DNA of 64,000 nucleotides. Source: Rhodophyticola sp. CCM32 (GTDB lineage: Bacteria; Pseudomonadota; Alphaproteobacteria; Rhodobacterales; Rhodobacteraceae). Below, one piece after another: positions 7,881 to 17,297 of this stretch. How positions within the stretch are numbered: the stretch's first letter is position 1; each line of letters begins with the position of its first letter. The stretch covers positions 1,860,001 through 1,924,000 of the forward strand of contig NZ_CP038492.1 in NCBI RefSeq assembly GCF_004751985.1, read 5' to 3'. The position numbers and the translations under genes were made by a program. A model generated the notes under the pieces. It saw only the letters and a program-made list of their open reading frames with translations, had not been told where the DNA came from and made no database searches.

Positions 7881-9044
7881 CTATGCTGCGGGCATCCGTT
7901 TCTCGACAATTTCCGCCCACCAGGAACAGCCCGCCGGGATCGCTTCGTCATTGAAGTTGTATTTCGGGTGGTGAACATCCGCCGTGTCTCCATTGCCGAC
8001 CAGAATATAGGCCCCGGGGCGCGCGTTCAGCATGAAGGCGAAATCCTCGCCCCCCATGACCTGCGGTGCATCATCGCAACCGCCCGAAACCGAAGCGGCG
8101 ACCTCGGCGGCGAAGGCTGTCTGTTCCTCGGAATTTACCATCACCGGATAGCCGCGCCGGTAATCAACCTCGGCCCGGCCACCCAGCATCGCCGCTGTGC
8201 CTTCGGCAATCTCTTTCAGCCGTGCCTCGGCCATATCCTGAACGTCCGGGTCCATGGTCCGCACGGTGCCGCGCAGATGCACGGTTTCGGGGATCACATT
8301 ATGCGCCAGCGATCCGGTCTCGAACGCGGTGACGGACACGACAAGCTGTTTGACCGGGTCCAGATTGCGGCTGACAATGGATTGCAGGGCCAGCACCACA
8401 TGGGCGCCCATAACCGTGGTGTCCACGGTTTCATTGGGTTTGGCCGCATGGCCGCCCTTGCCCGTCAGATAGATATCGAACTGGTCAGCGGCAGCAAAAA
8501 ACGCGCCCGGGCGGATCGCGAAAGACCCTACCGGTTTGCCCGGCCAGTTGTGCATTCCGTATACCTCGTCGATCCTGAACTGCTCCATCATCCCGTCATC
8601 GACCATTTCCTTGCCGCCACCGCCGCCTTCTTCGGCGGGTTGGAAAATCACCGCAACGGTGCCGTCGAAATTCCGCGTCTCCGCCAGATATTTCGCCGCC
8701 CCCAGCAACATCGCCGTATGCCCGTCATGGCCGCAGGCATGCATCGCACCCGGGGTTTTGGAGGCATAGTCCAGCCCCGTATCCTCAAGGATCGGCAGCG
8801 CATCCATATCGGCGCGCAAGCCGATGGTTTTGCCGGATTTGTTGGTTTTCCCCTTGATCAGCCCCACCACACCGGTGCGGCCCAACCCGGTCACCACCTC
8901 GTCACAGCCAAAGGCTTTCAGCTTTTCCTCGACCAGGGCCGAGGTCCTGTGTGTCTCGAACAGGATTTCGGGGTTTTCATGTATATCGCGGCGCCATTCG
9001 GTGATCTCGGGCAGCAATTCGGCAAAACGGTTCTTCACGGGCAT
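7881..9044 (-). CDS. M20 family amidohydrolase (hippurate hydrolase / N-acyl amino acid amidase-like), paralogue 3
   Basis: A 387-residue zinc hydrolase of the M20D group, which cleaves N-acyl amino acids such as hippurate, N-acetyl amino acids or indole-acetyl conjugates. The metal site is complete: HACGHDGHTAML (around residue 100) with its Cys/His ligands, PAEEGGGGGKEM with catalytic Glu-Glu, a MHNWPG histidine and the C-terminal GGEDFAFML. The dimerisation lid domain lies in between. It is the last of three similar genes on the minus strand (7881-11417). An AGGAGA precedes the ATG. The gap to the next paralogue is only 21 bases, so the three are one transcription unit following argE. Confidence 0.88.
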   Translation of the reverse strand: MPVKNRFAELLPEITEWRRDIHENPEILFETHRTSALVEEKLKAFGCDEVVTGLGRTGVVGLIKGKTNKSGKTIGLRADMDALPILEDTGLDYASKTPGAMHACGHDGHTAMLLGAAKYLAETRNFDGTVAVIFQPAEEGGGGGKEMVDDGMMEQFRIDEVYGMHNWPGKPVGSFAIRPGAFFAAADQFDIYLTGKGGHAAKPNETVDTTVMGAHVVLALQSIVSRNLDPVKQLVVSVTAFETGSLAHNVIPETVHLRGTVRTMDPDVQDMAEARLKEIAEGTAAMLGGRAEVDYRRGYPVMVNSEEQTAFAAEVAASVSGGCDDAPQVMGGEDFAFMLNARPGAYILVGNGDTADVHHPKYNFNDEAIPAGCSWWAEIVEKRMPAA

Positions 9045-9065
9045 CTTACATCTCTCCTGTTGGGG

Positions 9066-10232
9066 TCAGGCCGCCGGCATCCGGCGTTCGACCAATTCGG
9101 CAAAGAAGCTGCACCCGTAGGGGATCGCTTCATCGTTGAAATTGTATTCCGGGTGATGGCATTGGGCGCTGTCGCCATTGCCAAGGAACAGATAGGCACC
9201 GGGGCGTTCTTCCAGCATATAGGAAAAATCTTCGGATGGCATGATCGGGTTCGCGGTGGCGTCGACTTTCATGCCAACGGCGCGCGCGGCCTCGGCGGCA
9301 TATTCCACCGATGTCGCATCATTCACCGTGACCGGATATCCGGGCGTCCAGATCACCTCGGCCTTTGCACCGAAGGCGGCGGCGGTATCTTCGGCCACAC
9401 GGCGCACACGTTCTTCGGCCAGCGCCCGCGCCTCCGGTTCCAGGCACCGCACTGTCCCTTCCATCCGCGCCTTGTCGGGGATGATGTTCGAGGCGTTCGA
9501 ATCGGTCTCAAACACGCCCACGGTCAGCACAACACGGCCCAGCGGGTCGATATTGCGTGATACGATTGTATGGAGCGTCACCACAATCTGCGCCGCGGCC
9601 AGGGTGGTATCGACCGCTTTATGCGGCTCGGCAGCATGGCCGCCCTTGCCCGTGACGATGATCTCGAACTCGTCCGAGGAGGCCTGAAGCGGCCCCGGGC
9701 AGGTCATGATCTCCCCCACCGGAATGCCCGGCCCGTTATGGACGCCGTAAACCTCATCAATACCCCAGCGGTCCATCAGCCCGTCATCAATCATCGCCTT
9801 CGCCCCGGCCCCGCCTTCCTCTGCCGGTTGGAAGATCAGCACCAGGGTGCCATCGAAATTCCGCGTCTCGGCCATGTATTTCGCGGCCCCCAGCAGCATC
9901 GCCGTATGCCCGTCATGGCCGCAGGCATGCATCTTGCCGGGGGTTTTCGAGGCATAATCCAGCCCGGTCTGTTCATGGATCGGCAAAGCGTCCATATCGG
10001 CGCGCAGCCCGACCACCCGGCCCGAGCCATTGGCCTTGCCCTTGATGACACCGACAACACCGGTGCGCCCGATGCCTTCGACCACCTCGTCGCAGCCGAA
10101 GGCGCGCAACCTGTCCGCCACCAGCCCGGCAGTGCGGTGGACCTCATACATCAGTTCGGGGTTTTCATGCATATCCCGCCGCCACTCGGTGATTTCCGGC
10201 AGCAATTCCGCGAAACGATTCTTGATCGGCAT
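9066..10232 (-). CDS. M20 family amidohydrolase, paralogue 2
   Basis: A 388-residue M20D amidohydrolase closely similar in length and sequence to its two neighbours: the same N-terminus (MPIKNRFAELLPEITEWRRD), the same HACGHDGHTAML metal motif, PAEEGGAGAKAM and a C-terminal H-P-E-Y-N-F-N-D-E-A-I-P block. It differs in the substrate-binding lid, for example SEDFSYML where paralogue 3 has GEDFAFML and HNGPGIPVG instead of HNWPGKPVG, so the three may cover different N-acyl substrates. Only 12 bases separate it from the upstream paralogue. Probable cytosolic enzyme that releases an amino acid and a carboxylic acid after uptake by the adjacent ABC transporter. Confidence 0.88.
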   Translation of the reverse strand: MPIKNRFAELLPEITEWRRDMHENPELMYEVHRTAGLVADRLRAFGCDEVVEGIGRTGVVGVIKGKANGSGRVVGLRADMDALPIHEQTGLDYASKTPGKMHACGHDGHTAMLLGAAKYMAETRNFDGTLVLIFQPAEEGGAGAKAMIDDGLMDRWGIDEVYGVHNGPGIPVGEIMTCPGPLQASSDEFEIIVTGKGGHAAEPHKAVDTTLAAAQIVVTLHTIVSRNIDPLGRVVLTVGVFETDSNASNIIPDKARMEGTVRCLEPEARALAEERVRRVAEDTAAAFGAKAEVIWTPGYPVTVNDATSVEYAAEAARAVGMKVDATANPIMPSEDFSYMLEERPGAYLFLGNGDSAQCHHPEYNFNDEAIPYGCSFFAELVERRMPAA

Positions 10233-10244
10233 AATCAGCTCTCC

Positions 10245-11417
10245 TCAGGCAGCGGGCATCCGGCGTTCAACCAGTTCCGCAAAGAAACTGCACCCGTAGG
10301 GGATCGCCTCGTCGTTGAAGTTGTATTCCGGGTGATGCACCTTGGCGCTGTCACCATTACCGACATTGATGAATGCCCCCGGGCGGGCCAGCAGCATATA
10401 GCTGAAATCCTCGGCCCCCATACGCGGCGGGCGCCCGTAATGGACCCGCCCCTCCCCGGCGATACTCTCGGCAATCCCGGCGGCGATCCGGGCGTTTTCC
10501 TCGTGGTTCACGGTGACGGGATAGCCCCGTTCATAGGTGATATCCGCAGTGCAGCCATAAGCCGATGCGGTGGACTGCAGGATCTCGACCACCCGGGTTT
10601 CGGCCATATCGCGAATGCTTTCATCCAGGGTCCGCACCGTCCCGCGCAACAGAACCGAAGCGGGGATCACATTATACGCCCCGGAACTTGTCTTGATGGT
10701 GCAGACCGAAACCACGACCTGTTTCAGCGGATCGACATTGCGGCTGGCCACGGTTTGCAGCGCCATCACCGAGGCACAGGCCGCAGGCGCCGGATCAATG
10801 CAGTTATGGGGCTGGGCCGCATGGCCGCCCTTGCCCACGATCTGCACCTCGAACTCATCCGCCGCCGCCATGATCGGCCCGGGAGAAACGCCGAACTCGC
10901 CCACGGGCAGACCCGGTTCATTATGCATGCCATAGACTTCCCTGATGCCGAACCGGTCCATCATCCCGTCATCGACCATCGCCTTGCCACCCGCGCCGCC
11001 TTCTTCGGCAGGCTGGAAAATGACACAGACCGTACCATCAAAATTCCGCGTCTCTGTCAGGTATTTCGCGGCCCCCAGCAACATCGCCGTATGCCCGTCA
11101 TGGCCGCAGGCATGCATCTTGCCTTCGGTGCCCGAGGCATAATCCAGCCCGGTTTCCTCGCTCATCGGCAGCGCATCCATATCGGCACGCAGGCCCACAC
11201 AGCGCCCGGCAGTGTCACTTTTGCCCCGGATCACACCGACAATGCCCGATCTGCCAATGCCGGTGACCACCTCGTCACAGCCAAAAGCCTTCAGTTGCGC
11301 CTCGACCAGGGCGGTGGTCTTCGGCAGATCATATTGCAATTCGGGGTTGGCATGTATCTCACGACGCCAGGCGGTGATTTCATCGTGCAGTTCTGCAAGT
11401 CGGTTCTTGACCGGCAT
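10245..11417 (-). CDS. M20 family amidohydrolase, paralogue 1
   Basis: A 390-residue M20D amidohydrolase, the first of the tandem trio. The metal motif HACGHDGHTAML, the PAEEGGAGGKAM catalytic pair and the AEDFSYMLLARPGAF end are all present. It has the distinctive HNEPGLPVGEFG where paralogue 3 has HNWPG, again pointing to divergence of the binding pocket. It starts 3 bases after the argE-like gene stops, with a GGAGTGACCC Shine-Dalgarno region overlapping that gene's end, so translation is probably coupled. Known members include hippurate hydrolase and N-acetyl-diaminopimelate deacetylase; which applies cannot be told from sequence. Confidence 0.88.
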   Translation of the reverse strand: MPVKNRLAELHDEITAWRREIHANPELQYDLPKTTALVEAQLKAFGCDEVVTGIGRSGIVGVIRGKSDTAGRCVGLRADMDALPMSEETGLDYASGTEGKMHACGHDGHTAMLLGAAKYLTETRNFDGTVCVIFQPAEEGGAGGKAMVDDGMMDRFGIREVYGMHNEPGLPVGEFGVSPGPIMAAADEFEVQIVGKGGHAAQPHNCIDPAPAACASVMALQTVASRNVDPLKQVVVSVCTIKTSSGAYNVIPASVLLRGTVRTLDESIRDMAETRVVEILQSTASAYGCTADITYERGYPVTVNHEENARIAAGIAESIAGEGRVHYGRPPRMGAEDFSYMLLARPGAFINVGNGDSAKVHHPEYNFNDEAIPYGCSFFAELVERRMPAA

Positions 11418-11420
11418 GGG

Positions 11421-12581
11421 TCACTCCTCTGTCAGATTATCCAGCAGACGCGCCATGAAACGCTCCCCCTGCTGGAACTGGTCAATGGTTATGAACTCAT
11501 TTGGCTGATGGGCCTGTTCGATATTGCCGGGGCCGCAGACCACCGCCGAGTAGCCACCGGCCTGAAACTGCCCGGCCTCGGTGCCGAAACTGACCGCATG
11601 GGTCGCATTATCGCCGGTCAGCAGGCGCACCATCTGTTCAGCCGCCCCATCCTGTTCGGGGCGCAGGCCCGGGACGTCCCATTTCGGATCGGCGCGGATA
11701 AAGCAGTCCGGCTGGGTTTTTTGCATCTCGGCCTCAAGCGCCCGCACTTCCGTCAGATACCGATCGGCCCAATCCTTCGGATCTTCTGTCGGAAGGCATC
11801 GGAACGACATCACATAGGTACAATCCTTGGCGGTGATGTTATGGGCGGTTCCGCCCTCGATCATGCCGACATGGATGGTCGTGTAAGGCGGATCAAACGG
11901 GCTGTCAGGGTCGGCCTTGGCCTTGTTTTCAGCGTTCATCCGGTTGGCCCAGTCGATAAGCTTGATCCCTTCCATGATCGCGGACACACCCCGGTAATGC
12001 AGTGAGGAATGCACCTCGAAGCCGCGAATATGCATGTCAAAGCCGGAGCCGCCCTTATGGCCGGTCACAGTGCGCATGCTGGTTGGCTCCCCGATGATTG
12101 CAAGCGCGGCTTTCGGCATGTGGGCCTGCATCGCGGCAATCATCGGCGGCGCCCCGGCACAGCCGATTTCCTCATCCCGGCTGAGACAGATTTGCAGCGG
12201 CCGGCGCAGACCCCGTTCCAAAGCCGGTGCAACCATGCTCAGCGCCAGCGCATCAAACCCTTTCATGTCGCAGGTGCCGCGCCCGTAAAGCTTGCCGTCT
12301 TTCTCCACCACTTGGAACGGATCGGTGTCCCAGGCCTGACCATCAACCGGAACAACATCCGTATGACCTGATAAAATCACACCCCCCTCAACCTCGGGAC
12401 CGATATGGGCGTATAGGGAGGCTTTGGTGCCTTCGATGTTGTAATCGCGGTTACAGGTGACCCCCAAATCGTTCAGATATCCCTCCACCCAATCGACAAG
12501 TTCCAGATTTGAATCCCGGCTGACCGTTGGAAAAGATACAAGCTTTTCAAGTAGGTCTCGCGCAGAGAGGGCGGTAGACAT
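11421..12581 (-). CDS. argE: Acetylornithine deacetylase
   Basis: A 386-residue M20A peptidase-family deacetylase that removes the acetyl group from N2-acetylornithine in arginine synthesis. It shows the M20A signatures SGHTDVVPVDGQAW (first metal His and Asp), GRGTCDMKGFDAL (bridging Asp), SRDEEIGCAGAP (catalytic Glu and metal Glu) and GEPTSM. The start at 12581 (MSTALSARDLL) follows AAGGAG by six to seven bases; six in-frame codons further upstream are unlikely. The gene leads the M20 trio, suggesting that here it may serve catabolism of N-acyl amino acids as well as arginine synthesis. It is divergent from the dpp operon across a 226-base gap in which no clear motif was seen. Confidence 0.88.
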   Translation of the reverse strand: MSTALSARDLLEKLVSFPTVSRDSNLELVDWVEGYLNDLGVTCNRDYNIEGTKASLYAHIGPEVEGGVILSGHTDVVPVDGQAWDTDPFQVVEKDGKLYGRGTCDMKGFDALALSMVAPALERGLRRPLQICLSRDEEIGCAGAPPMIAAMQAHMPKAALAIIGEPTSMRTVTGHKGGSGFDMHIRGFEVHSSLHYRGVSAIMEGIKLIDWANRMNAENKAKADPDSPFDPPYTTIHVGMIEGGTAHNITAKDCTYVMSFRCLPTEDPKDWADRYLTEVRALEAEMQKTQPDCFIRADPKWDVPGLRPEQDGAAEQMVRLLTGDNATHAVSFGTEAGQFQAGGYSAVVCGPGNIEQAHQPNEFITIDQFQQGERFMARLLDNLTEE

Positions 12582-12807
12582 AAGGTACTCCTTTAACATG
12601 AACCCGGCAGAACCTGTTCCTTCCCCGCCGTGTCGTCAAGCCCACAAGGCGGTAAGTGCCTAAGTCTTGTGCATCCGCCCAGACCATACGCAAGGGCACC
12701 CGGATTGCCGCTTGCGGGATGCGAATTTCCTGTTACCGTCACAGCCAACGATTGCACCCGCCCAGCAGAGGCCGGGGCGTTAACCAACCGGTGAGGAGCG
12801 TTACACC

Positions 12808-13815
12808 ATGCCCGATGGGGGTCTGGCTTCTGTCCTTGATGTCAAGGACCTCAAAACTGTATTCCGAACCCGGCGCGGTGAAATCCACGCGGTGAATGAT
12901 GTGAGCTTTCACCTCGAACCGGGGGAGCTTCTGGGCGTGGTGGGCGAAAGCGGATCGGGCAAATCGGTGACGATGATGTCGCTGATCGGCCTGCTGCCGA
13001 CACCTCCTGCCGAGGTTCGTAACGGCCGGGTGATGTTTGAAGGCCAGGATCTTCTGACATGTACCGAGAAACAGCTGCGCGCCGTTCGCGGGGCCCGGAT
13101 CGGTTTCGTGTTTCAGGACCCGATGACATCGCTGAACCCGGTGTTCAATGTCGGCTACCAGATAACCGAACCCCTTAGAAAACATATGGGGCTGAATAAA
13201 TCCCAGGCCCGAAGCCGCGCGGTCGAATTGCTGGAACTGGTGGGCATTCCCGATGCGGCCCGGCGACTGGCCGATTATCCGCATCAGTTTTCCGGCGGTA
13301 TGCGCCAGCGGGTGATGATTGCGATCGCCCTGGCCTGCGACCCCAAGGTTCTGATCGCCGATGAACCCACAACCGCGCTTGACGTCACGATCCAGGCGCA
13401 GATTCTGGAACTGGTCAAGGAACTGCGCCAGAAGCTTGGCATGGCGATTGTCTGGATCACCCATGATCTGGGCGTGATCGCCGGGATCGCCGATCGGGTG
13501 ATGGTGATGTATGGCGGTCAGGTCGTGGAACAGGGACCGGTGCGGGAGCTGTTCGCAAACCCGCAGCACCCTTATACAAGAATGCTTCTGGAAACCGTGC
13601 CCTCGGTCACCGGAGACCGGGCTGAACGGTTGCAGGTCATCGAGGGCCAGCCGCCGATGCTGGCCGCGCAGCCAAACAGCTGCCCGTTTCACGCGCGATG
13701 CCCGCTGGCCTTTGATCGTTGCCTGAAACAGAACCCATGGCGCACCCCTGTCGGCCCCGATCATGACGCGGCCTGTTTCTGGGATGTGGATACAGGCAGG
13801 CCCCGCGATGTTTGA
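12808..13815 (+). CDS. Peptide ABC transporter ATP-binding protein (DppD-type)
   Basis: A 335-residue cytoplasmic ATPase of the oligopeptide/dipeptide importer family. Walker A is GESGSGKS (about residue 50), the signature is FSGGMRQRV, Walker B is [12 protein letters not shown], and the family-specific C-terminal extension carries the cysteine cluster [14 protein letters not shown] that in DppD/OppD holds an iron-sulphur cluster. The strong GAGGAG precedes the ATG. Its end overlaps the next ATPase by eight bases. First gene of a six-gene operon: ATPase, ATPase, binding protein, LysE, permease, permease. Confidence 0.92.
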   Translation: MPDGGLASVLDVKDLKTVFRTRRGEIHAVNDVSFHLEPGELLGVVGESGSGKSVTMMSLIGLLPTPPAEVRNGRVMFEGQDLLTCTEKQLRAVRGARIGFVFQDPMTSLNPVFNVGYQITEPLRKHMGLNKSQARSRAVELLELVGIPDAARRLADYPHQFSGGMRQRVMIAIALACDPKVLIADEPTTALDVTIQAQILELVKELRQKLGMAIVWITHDLGVIAGIADRVMVMYGGQVVEQGPVRELFANPQHPYTRMLLETVPSVTGDRAERLQVIEGQPPMLAAQPNSCPFHARCPLAFDRCLKQNPWRTPVGPDHDAACFWDVDTGRPRDV

Positions 13816-14845
13816 TGCCAGCGCCAACAGGAAGCTTGTCGAGATCGACGGACTGAAAATGTATTTCCCGATCCATTCGGGATTGCTGCGCCGCCACACG
13901 GGCGATGTGAAAGCCGTCGATGGCGTGAGTTTCGACATTTTCGAGGGGGAAACCCTGGGTCTGGTCGGCGAATCGGGTTGCGGGAAATCCACCTGTGGCC
14001 GGGCCATCCTGCGATTGTATGAACCGACGGACGGCTCGATTGTCATCGACGGGGAAGAGATTGCCGATGCGGGGTATGATAAACTGCGCCGGATGCGGCC
14101 CACCATGCAGATGGTGTTTCAGGACCCTCAGGCCAGTCTCAACCCGCGGATGACCGTGGCCGCGATCATCGGCGAACCGTTAAGCGAACATTCCGGCAAA
14201 TCCAAAGCCGATCAGCTGGAACGGATTTACGAGTTGATGGATGCGGTCGGTCTGAACCGTGATTTTGCCAATCGCTATCCGCATGAGTTTTCAGGCGGCC
14301 AGCGCCAGCGCATCGGCATCGCCCGGGCCCTTGCGCTCAACCCGAAATTCATCGTCTGTGACGAACCGATTGCGGCGCTGGACGTGTCGATCCAGGCGCA
14401 GGTTGTCAATCTTCTGGAAGATTTGCAGAAACAACTGGGCCTGACCTATCTGTTCATCTCTCACGATCTTTCCATGGTGCGCCATATCGCAGACCGGGTG
14501 GCGGTGATGTATCTGGGCAAAGTGGTTGAACTGGCCCCCCGTGAGGGCCTGTATGCAGACCCAATGCACCCCTATACCAAAGCGCTGCTTTCCGCCGTGC
14601 CGGAGCCTGACCCGGTTGCCCATGACACGGCCAACCGTACCATTCTGCAAGGTGATGTTCCCAGTCCGGCGAACCCGCCGCAGGGCTGCAATTTCTGCAC
14701 CCGCTGCCCGTCAGCCACAGATATCTGCCACAGGATCGACCCCGAATTTCGTGAGGTGCAGCCCGGCCGCTATGCGGCCTGCCACCTTCTCAATGACACC
14801 AAGACGACCGCTGATCAAACAGCGGCGCCCGAGGCACAAGAATGA
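13808..14845 (+). CDS. Peptide ABC transporter ATP-binding protein (DppF-type)
   Basis: A 345-residue partner ATPase of the same importer. Walker A GESGCGKS, signature FSGGQRQRI, Walker [13 protein letters not shown] and the C-terminal cysteine motif [14 protein letters not shown] are all present. I placed the start at the ATG 13808, which overlaps the end of the preceding gene (GATGTTTGA), as is usual for coupled DppD/DppF pairs; the frame extends 45 bases further up, but only inside the upstream gene. DppD and DppF form the heterodimer that drives the two permeases encoded downstream. Confidence 0.92.
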   Translation: MFDASANRKLVEIDGLKMYFPIHSGLLRRHTGDVKAVDGVSFDIFEGETLGLVGESGCGKSTCGRAILRLYEPTDGSIVIDGEEIADAGYDKLRRMRPTMQMVFQDPQASLNPRMTVAAIIGEPLSEHSGKSKADQLERIYELMDAVGLNRDFANRYPHEFSGGQRQRIGIARALALNPKFIVCDEPIAALDVSIQAQVVNLLEDLQKQLGLTYLFISHDLSMVRHIADRVAVMYLGKVVELAPREGLYADPMHPYTKALLSAVPEPDPVAHDTANRTILQGDVPSPANPPQGCNFCTRCPSATDICHRIDPEFREVQPGRYAACHLLNDTKTTADQTAAPEAQE

Positions 14846-14867
14846 GCAATCCAACTAGGAGAGAGAC

Positions 14868-16574
14868 ATGAACTCGAAGACATTATTACTAGGGGCAGCG
14901 GCCGCGTTTGCACTGTCCCCCATGGCCGCGATGGCGGAACGTGGCGCGTCCGGCCATCTCAACATCATCTACTGGCAGGCCCCGTCGACGCTGAACCCGT
15001 ATCTGTCGGGCGGCACGAAGGAAGTTGAATCCGCATCGCTGGTGCTTGAATCCTTCGCGCGTTTTGACGACACGGGCACCATGGTGCCCTGGCTGGCCAG
15101 TGAGATTCCGACGGTTGAAAACGGCGGTGTGTCCGAGGATCTGACCCAGATCACCTGGACAATTGCCGATGGCATCACCTGGTCCGATGGCACGCCCCTG
15201 ACCGCGGCAGATGCCGTGTTCACCTGGGAATACTGCACCCATCCCGAAGGCGGCTGCGCGCAGGTGTCCTATTTCGACGGTGTGGAAAGTGTCGTGGCCG
15301 TGGATGACATGACCGTTCAGGTCAATTTCTCGGCGCCCAAACCGTTCCCGTATACAGCCTTTGTGGGTGCGGAATCGCCGCTTATCCAGGCCGCGCAATT
15401 CGCCGAGTGCCTGGGCGCCCGTGCGCCGGAATGCACCGATGCCAATTTTGGCCCGATCGGCACAGGCCCGTTTGTGGTCACCGATTTCCGGCCCAATGAC
15501 GTGATCGAATTCGCGGCAAACGAGAACTTCCGTTTTGCCGATCGTCCGCATTTCGGCACCGTGACCTTCAAAGGCGGCGGTGACGCGGCGGCGGCGGCCC
15601 GTTCGGTTCTGGAAACCGCCGAGTTCGACTATGCTTGGAACCTGCAGATCGACCCGACGATTCTGGCCGAGATGGAAGCCCAGGGCAACGGCACGGTTGT
15701 GACCGCGTTCGGCACAAGTGTTGAACGTATCCATGTCAACCAGACCAATCCCGATCCGGCGCTTGGCGACCTGCGTTCGACCCTTGCGGGCGGCGCGCAT
15801 CCGTTCCTGACCGATCCGGTGATCGGCCAGGCCATGTCGATGGCGATTGACCGGGCGCTGCTGGTTGAGGTTGGTTATGGGGCCGGTGGTCAGCCCACCT
15901 GCAACGTTCTGCCCGCGCCTGAGCTTTATGCATCCACCGCCAATGATGCCTGCCTTGTGCAGGATATTGCCGGGGCCAATGCGCTTCTGGACGAAGCCGG
16001 CTATATGGACACCGATGGTGATGGCATCCGCGAAGCCAATGGCATGCCGATCAGCATGCTCTACCAGACTTCCACCAACGCCGTCCGTCAGGACACCCAG
16101 GCGCTGGTAAAACAGTGGTGGAGCGAGATCGGCATCGACGCCGAGCTGCGCAATGTCGACGCATCGGTCTTCTTCGGTGGTGACCCGGCCAGCCCGGACA
16201 CGTTCCAGAAGTTCTATGCAGACCTTGAGATGTACACCAACAACTTCTCCGGTGTGGACCCCGAGGCCTATATGGCCAGCTGGCTTTGCACGGATATCCC
16301 CAGCCCTGACAGCCAGTGGCAGGGGTCCAACATCCAGCGCTTCTGCTCGGAAGACTATGACGCGCTTGTGGGCGAGATGGCCGTTACAGCCGATCTGGAC
16401 GAACGTGGCCGCCTCGCACGTGAGATGAACGACATGATCATTCAGTCCTACTCGATCATCCCGCTGATCCACCGGGGCGGCGTGTCGGCCCATGCCAACA
16501 CCCTGGAAGGCATCCGCATGTCCGACTGGGACAGCGAATTGTGGAACATCATGGATTGGCATCGCGCCGAGTAA
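14868..16574 (+). CDS. Peptide ABC transporter periplasmic substrate-binding protein
   Basis: A 568-residue solute-binding protein of the SBP_bac_5 (DppA/OppA) family. It has a clear Sec signal peptide (MNSKTLLLGAAAAFALSPMA, probably cut after AMA-ERG near residue 23) and the family opening WQAPSTLNPYLSGG. An acidic Asp-rich motif (DTDGDGIREANG) resembles those of other members. Length is at the upper end for the family. An AGGAGAGAC precedes the ATG. It would capture peptides or amide-linked amino acids in the periplasm. The nearby M20 amidohydrolases suggest N-acylated amino acids or small peptides as cargo, but this is inference. Confidence 0.9.
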   Translation: MNSKTLLLGAAAAFALSPMAAMAERGASGHLNIIYWQAPSTLNPYLSGGTKEVESASLVLESFARFDDTGTMVPWLASEIPTVENGGVSEDLTQITWTIADGITWSDGTPLTAADAVFTWEYCTHPEGGCAQVSYFDGVESVVAVDDMTVQVNFSAPKPFPYTAFVGAESPLIQAAQFAECLGARAPECTDANFGPIGTGPFVVTDFRPNDVIEFAANENFRFADRPHFGTVTFKGGGDAAAAARSVLETAEFDYAWNLQIDPTILAEMEAQGNGTVVTAFGTSVERIHVNQTNPDPALGDLRSTLAGGAHPFLTDPVIGQAMSMAIDRALLVEVGYGAGGQPTCNVLPAPELYASTANDACLVQDIAGANALLDEAGYMDTDGDGIREANGMPISMLYQTSTNAVRQDTQALVKQWWSEIGIDAELRNVDASVFFGGDPASPDTFQKFYADLEMYTNNFSGVDPEAYMASWLCTDIPSPDSQWQGSNIQRFCSEDYDALVGEMAVTADLDERGRLAREMNDMIIQSYSIIPLIHRGGVSAHANTLEGIRMSDWDSELWNIMDWHRAE

Positions 16575-16594
16575 TCCACGGGATCCATGGATTT

Positions 16595-16622
16595 GCGCCG
16601 CCCCGGACATTCGGGGCGGCGC
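16595..16622 (+). terminator. Strong hairpin after the binding-protein gene (attenuator / mRNA stabiliser)
   Basis: GCGCCGCCCCG (16595-16605) and CGGGGCGGCGC (16612-16622) form a perfect 11-bp stem with a six-base loop, 21 bases after the binding-protein stop and inside the operon. No T run follows. Such intercistronic stems after ABC binding-protein genes usually stabilise the upstream message and lower expression of the downstream permeases. Confidence 0.65.
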
Positions 16623-16645
16623 AGCAAGCAAATGGGCCAGCATAT

Positions 16646-17266
16646 ATGAGCATTGAGATGTATCTTGCCTATCTGGCGACGGTGGCGGTGTTCTTTGCGT
16701 CGCCTCCGGGGCCCAGCCAGTTGCTGATGATCTCCAGTTCCATGCGCCATGGTCCGCGCCGCTGCGGCTGGACAATCGCCGGTGATCTTTCTGCAAATTC
16801 CCTGCAAATGCTGGCCGCCGGTTTTGGCCTGGCCACGCTGATTGCTACCACCGACCGGGCATTGGATGTGATCAAATGGGCCGGTGTCGCCTATCTGGTC
16901 TGGATGGGCATCCGCACGTTCCGCGCCGCCCCCACCCCGCCCGGTCAGGCCGCCGCGCTGACCTCTGCCCGACAGCTTTATTTTCAGGGGTTCTTCACCT
17001 CTGCCTCGAACCCCAAGGCGATCTTCTTCTTTGCCGCGCTTTTCCCGCAATTCATCACACCCGAGACCGCGATCTGGCCCCAGCTTCTGATCCTGGGTGC
17101 GACCTATCTGGTTGTCGATGGTGTGATCCTGTTCATCTACGGCGCAACCGCCGCCCAGCTGTTCGCCGGGCTGGCCAGCCGCGGCCGCCTTCTCAACCGT
17201 CTTTCGGGCAGCGCAATGATTGGCGCCGCAGGCCTTCTGGCCCTGCGCGACGCACACGCGCGATGA
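16646..17266 (+). CDS. LysE/RhtB family amino acid exporter
   Basis: A 206-residue membrane protein with five to six transmembrane segments. The start is the ATG at 16646 (MSIEMYLAYLATVAVFFASPPGPSQLLM); the FASPPGPSQL motif is the LysE/RhtB family's signature near the end of helix 1 (usual form P-G-P). Other family marks are DVIKWAGVAYLVWMGI and the central NPKAIFFFAALFPQF. Members export lysine, arginine, homoserine, threonine or other amino acids. It lies between the binding protein and the permeases of a peptide importer, which suggests it bleeds off amino acids produced by intracellular peptide or N-acyl-amino-acid hydrolysis. Confidence 0.88.
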   Translation: MSIEMYLAYLATVAVFFASPPGPSQLLMISSSMRHGPRRCGWTIAGDLSANSLQMLAAGFGLATLIATTDRALDVIKWAGVAYLVWMGIRTFRAAPTPPGQAAALTSARQLYFQGFFTSASNPKAIFFFAALFPQFITPETAIWPQLLILGATYLVVDGVILFIYGATAAQLFAGLASRGRLLNRLSGSAMIGAAGLLALRDAHAR

Positions 17267-17297
17267 CCCGCCCCGTGTCGCAAAGGGACCGAAACAT

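Noticed and set aside
7968..9560. A 530-codon plus-strand frame opposite two M20 genes
   Set aside because: Shadow of the reverse-strand enzymes, which have complete metal motifs.
9570..12005. An 811-codon open frame on the plus strand opposite the M20/argE genes
   Set aside because: It is antisense to four well-supported enzyme genes in a G+C-rich region; its protein is rich in His, Gly and Arg with no recognisable domain, the usual sign of a shadow frame.
14889..16796. A 635-codon minus-strand frame opposite the peptide-binding protein gene
   Set aside because: Antisense to a gene with a clear signal peptide and family motifs; low-complexity translation and no ribosome site.
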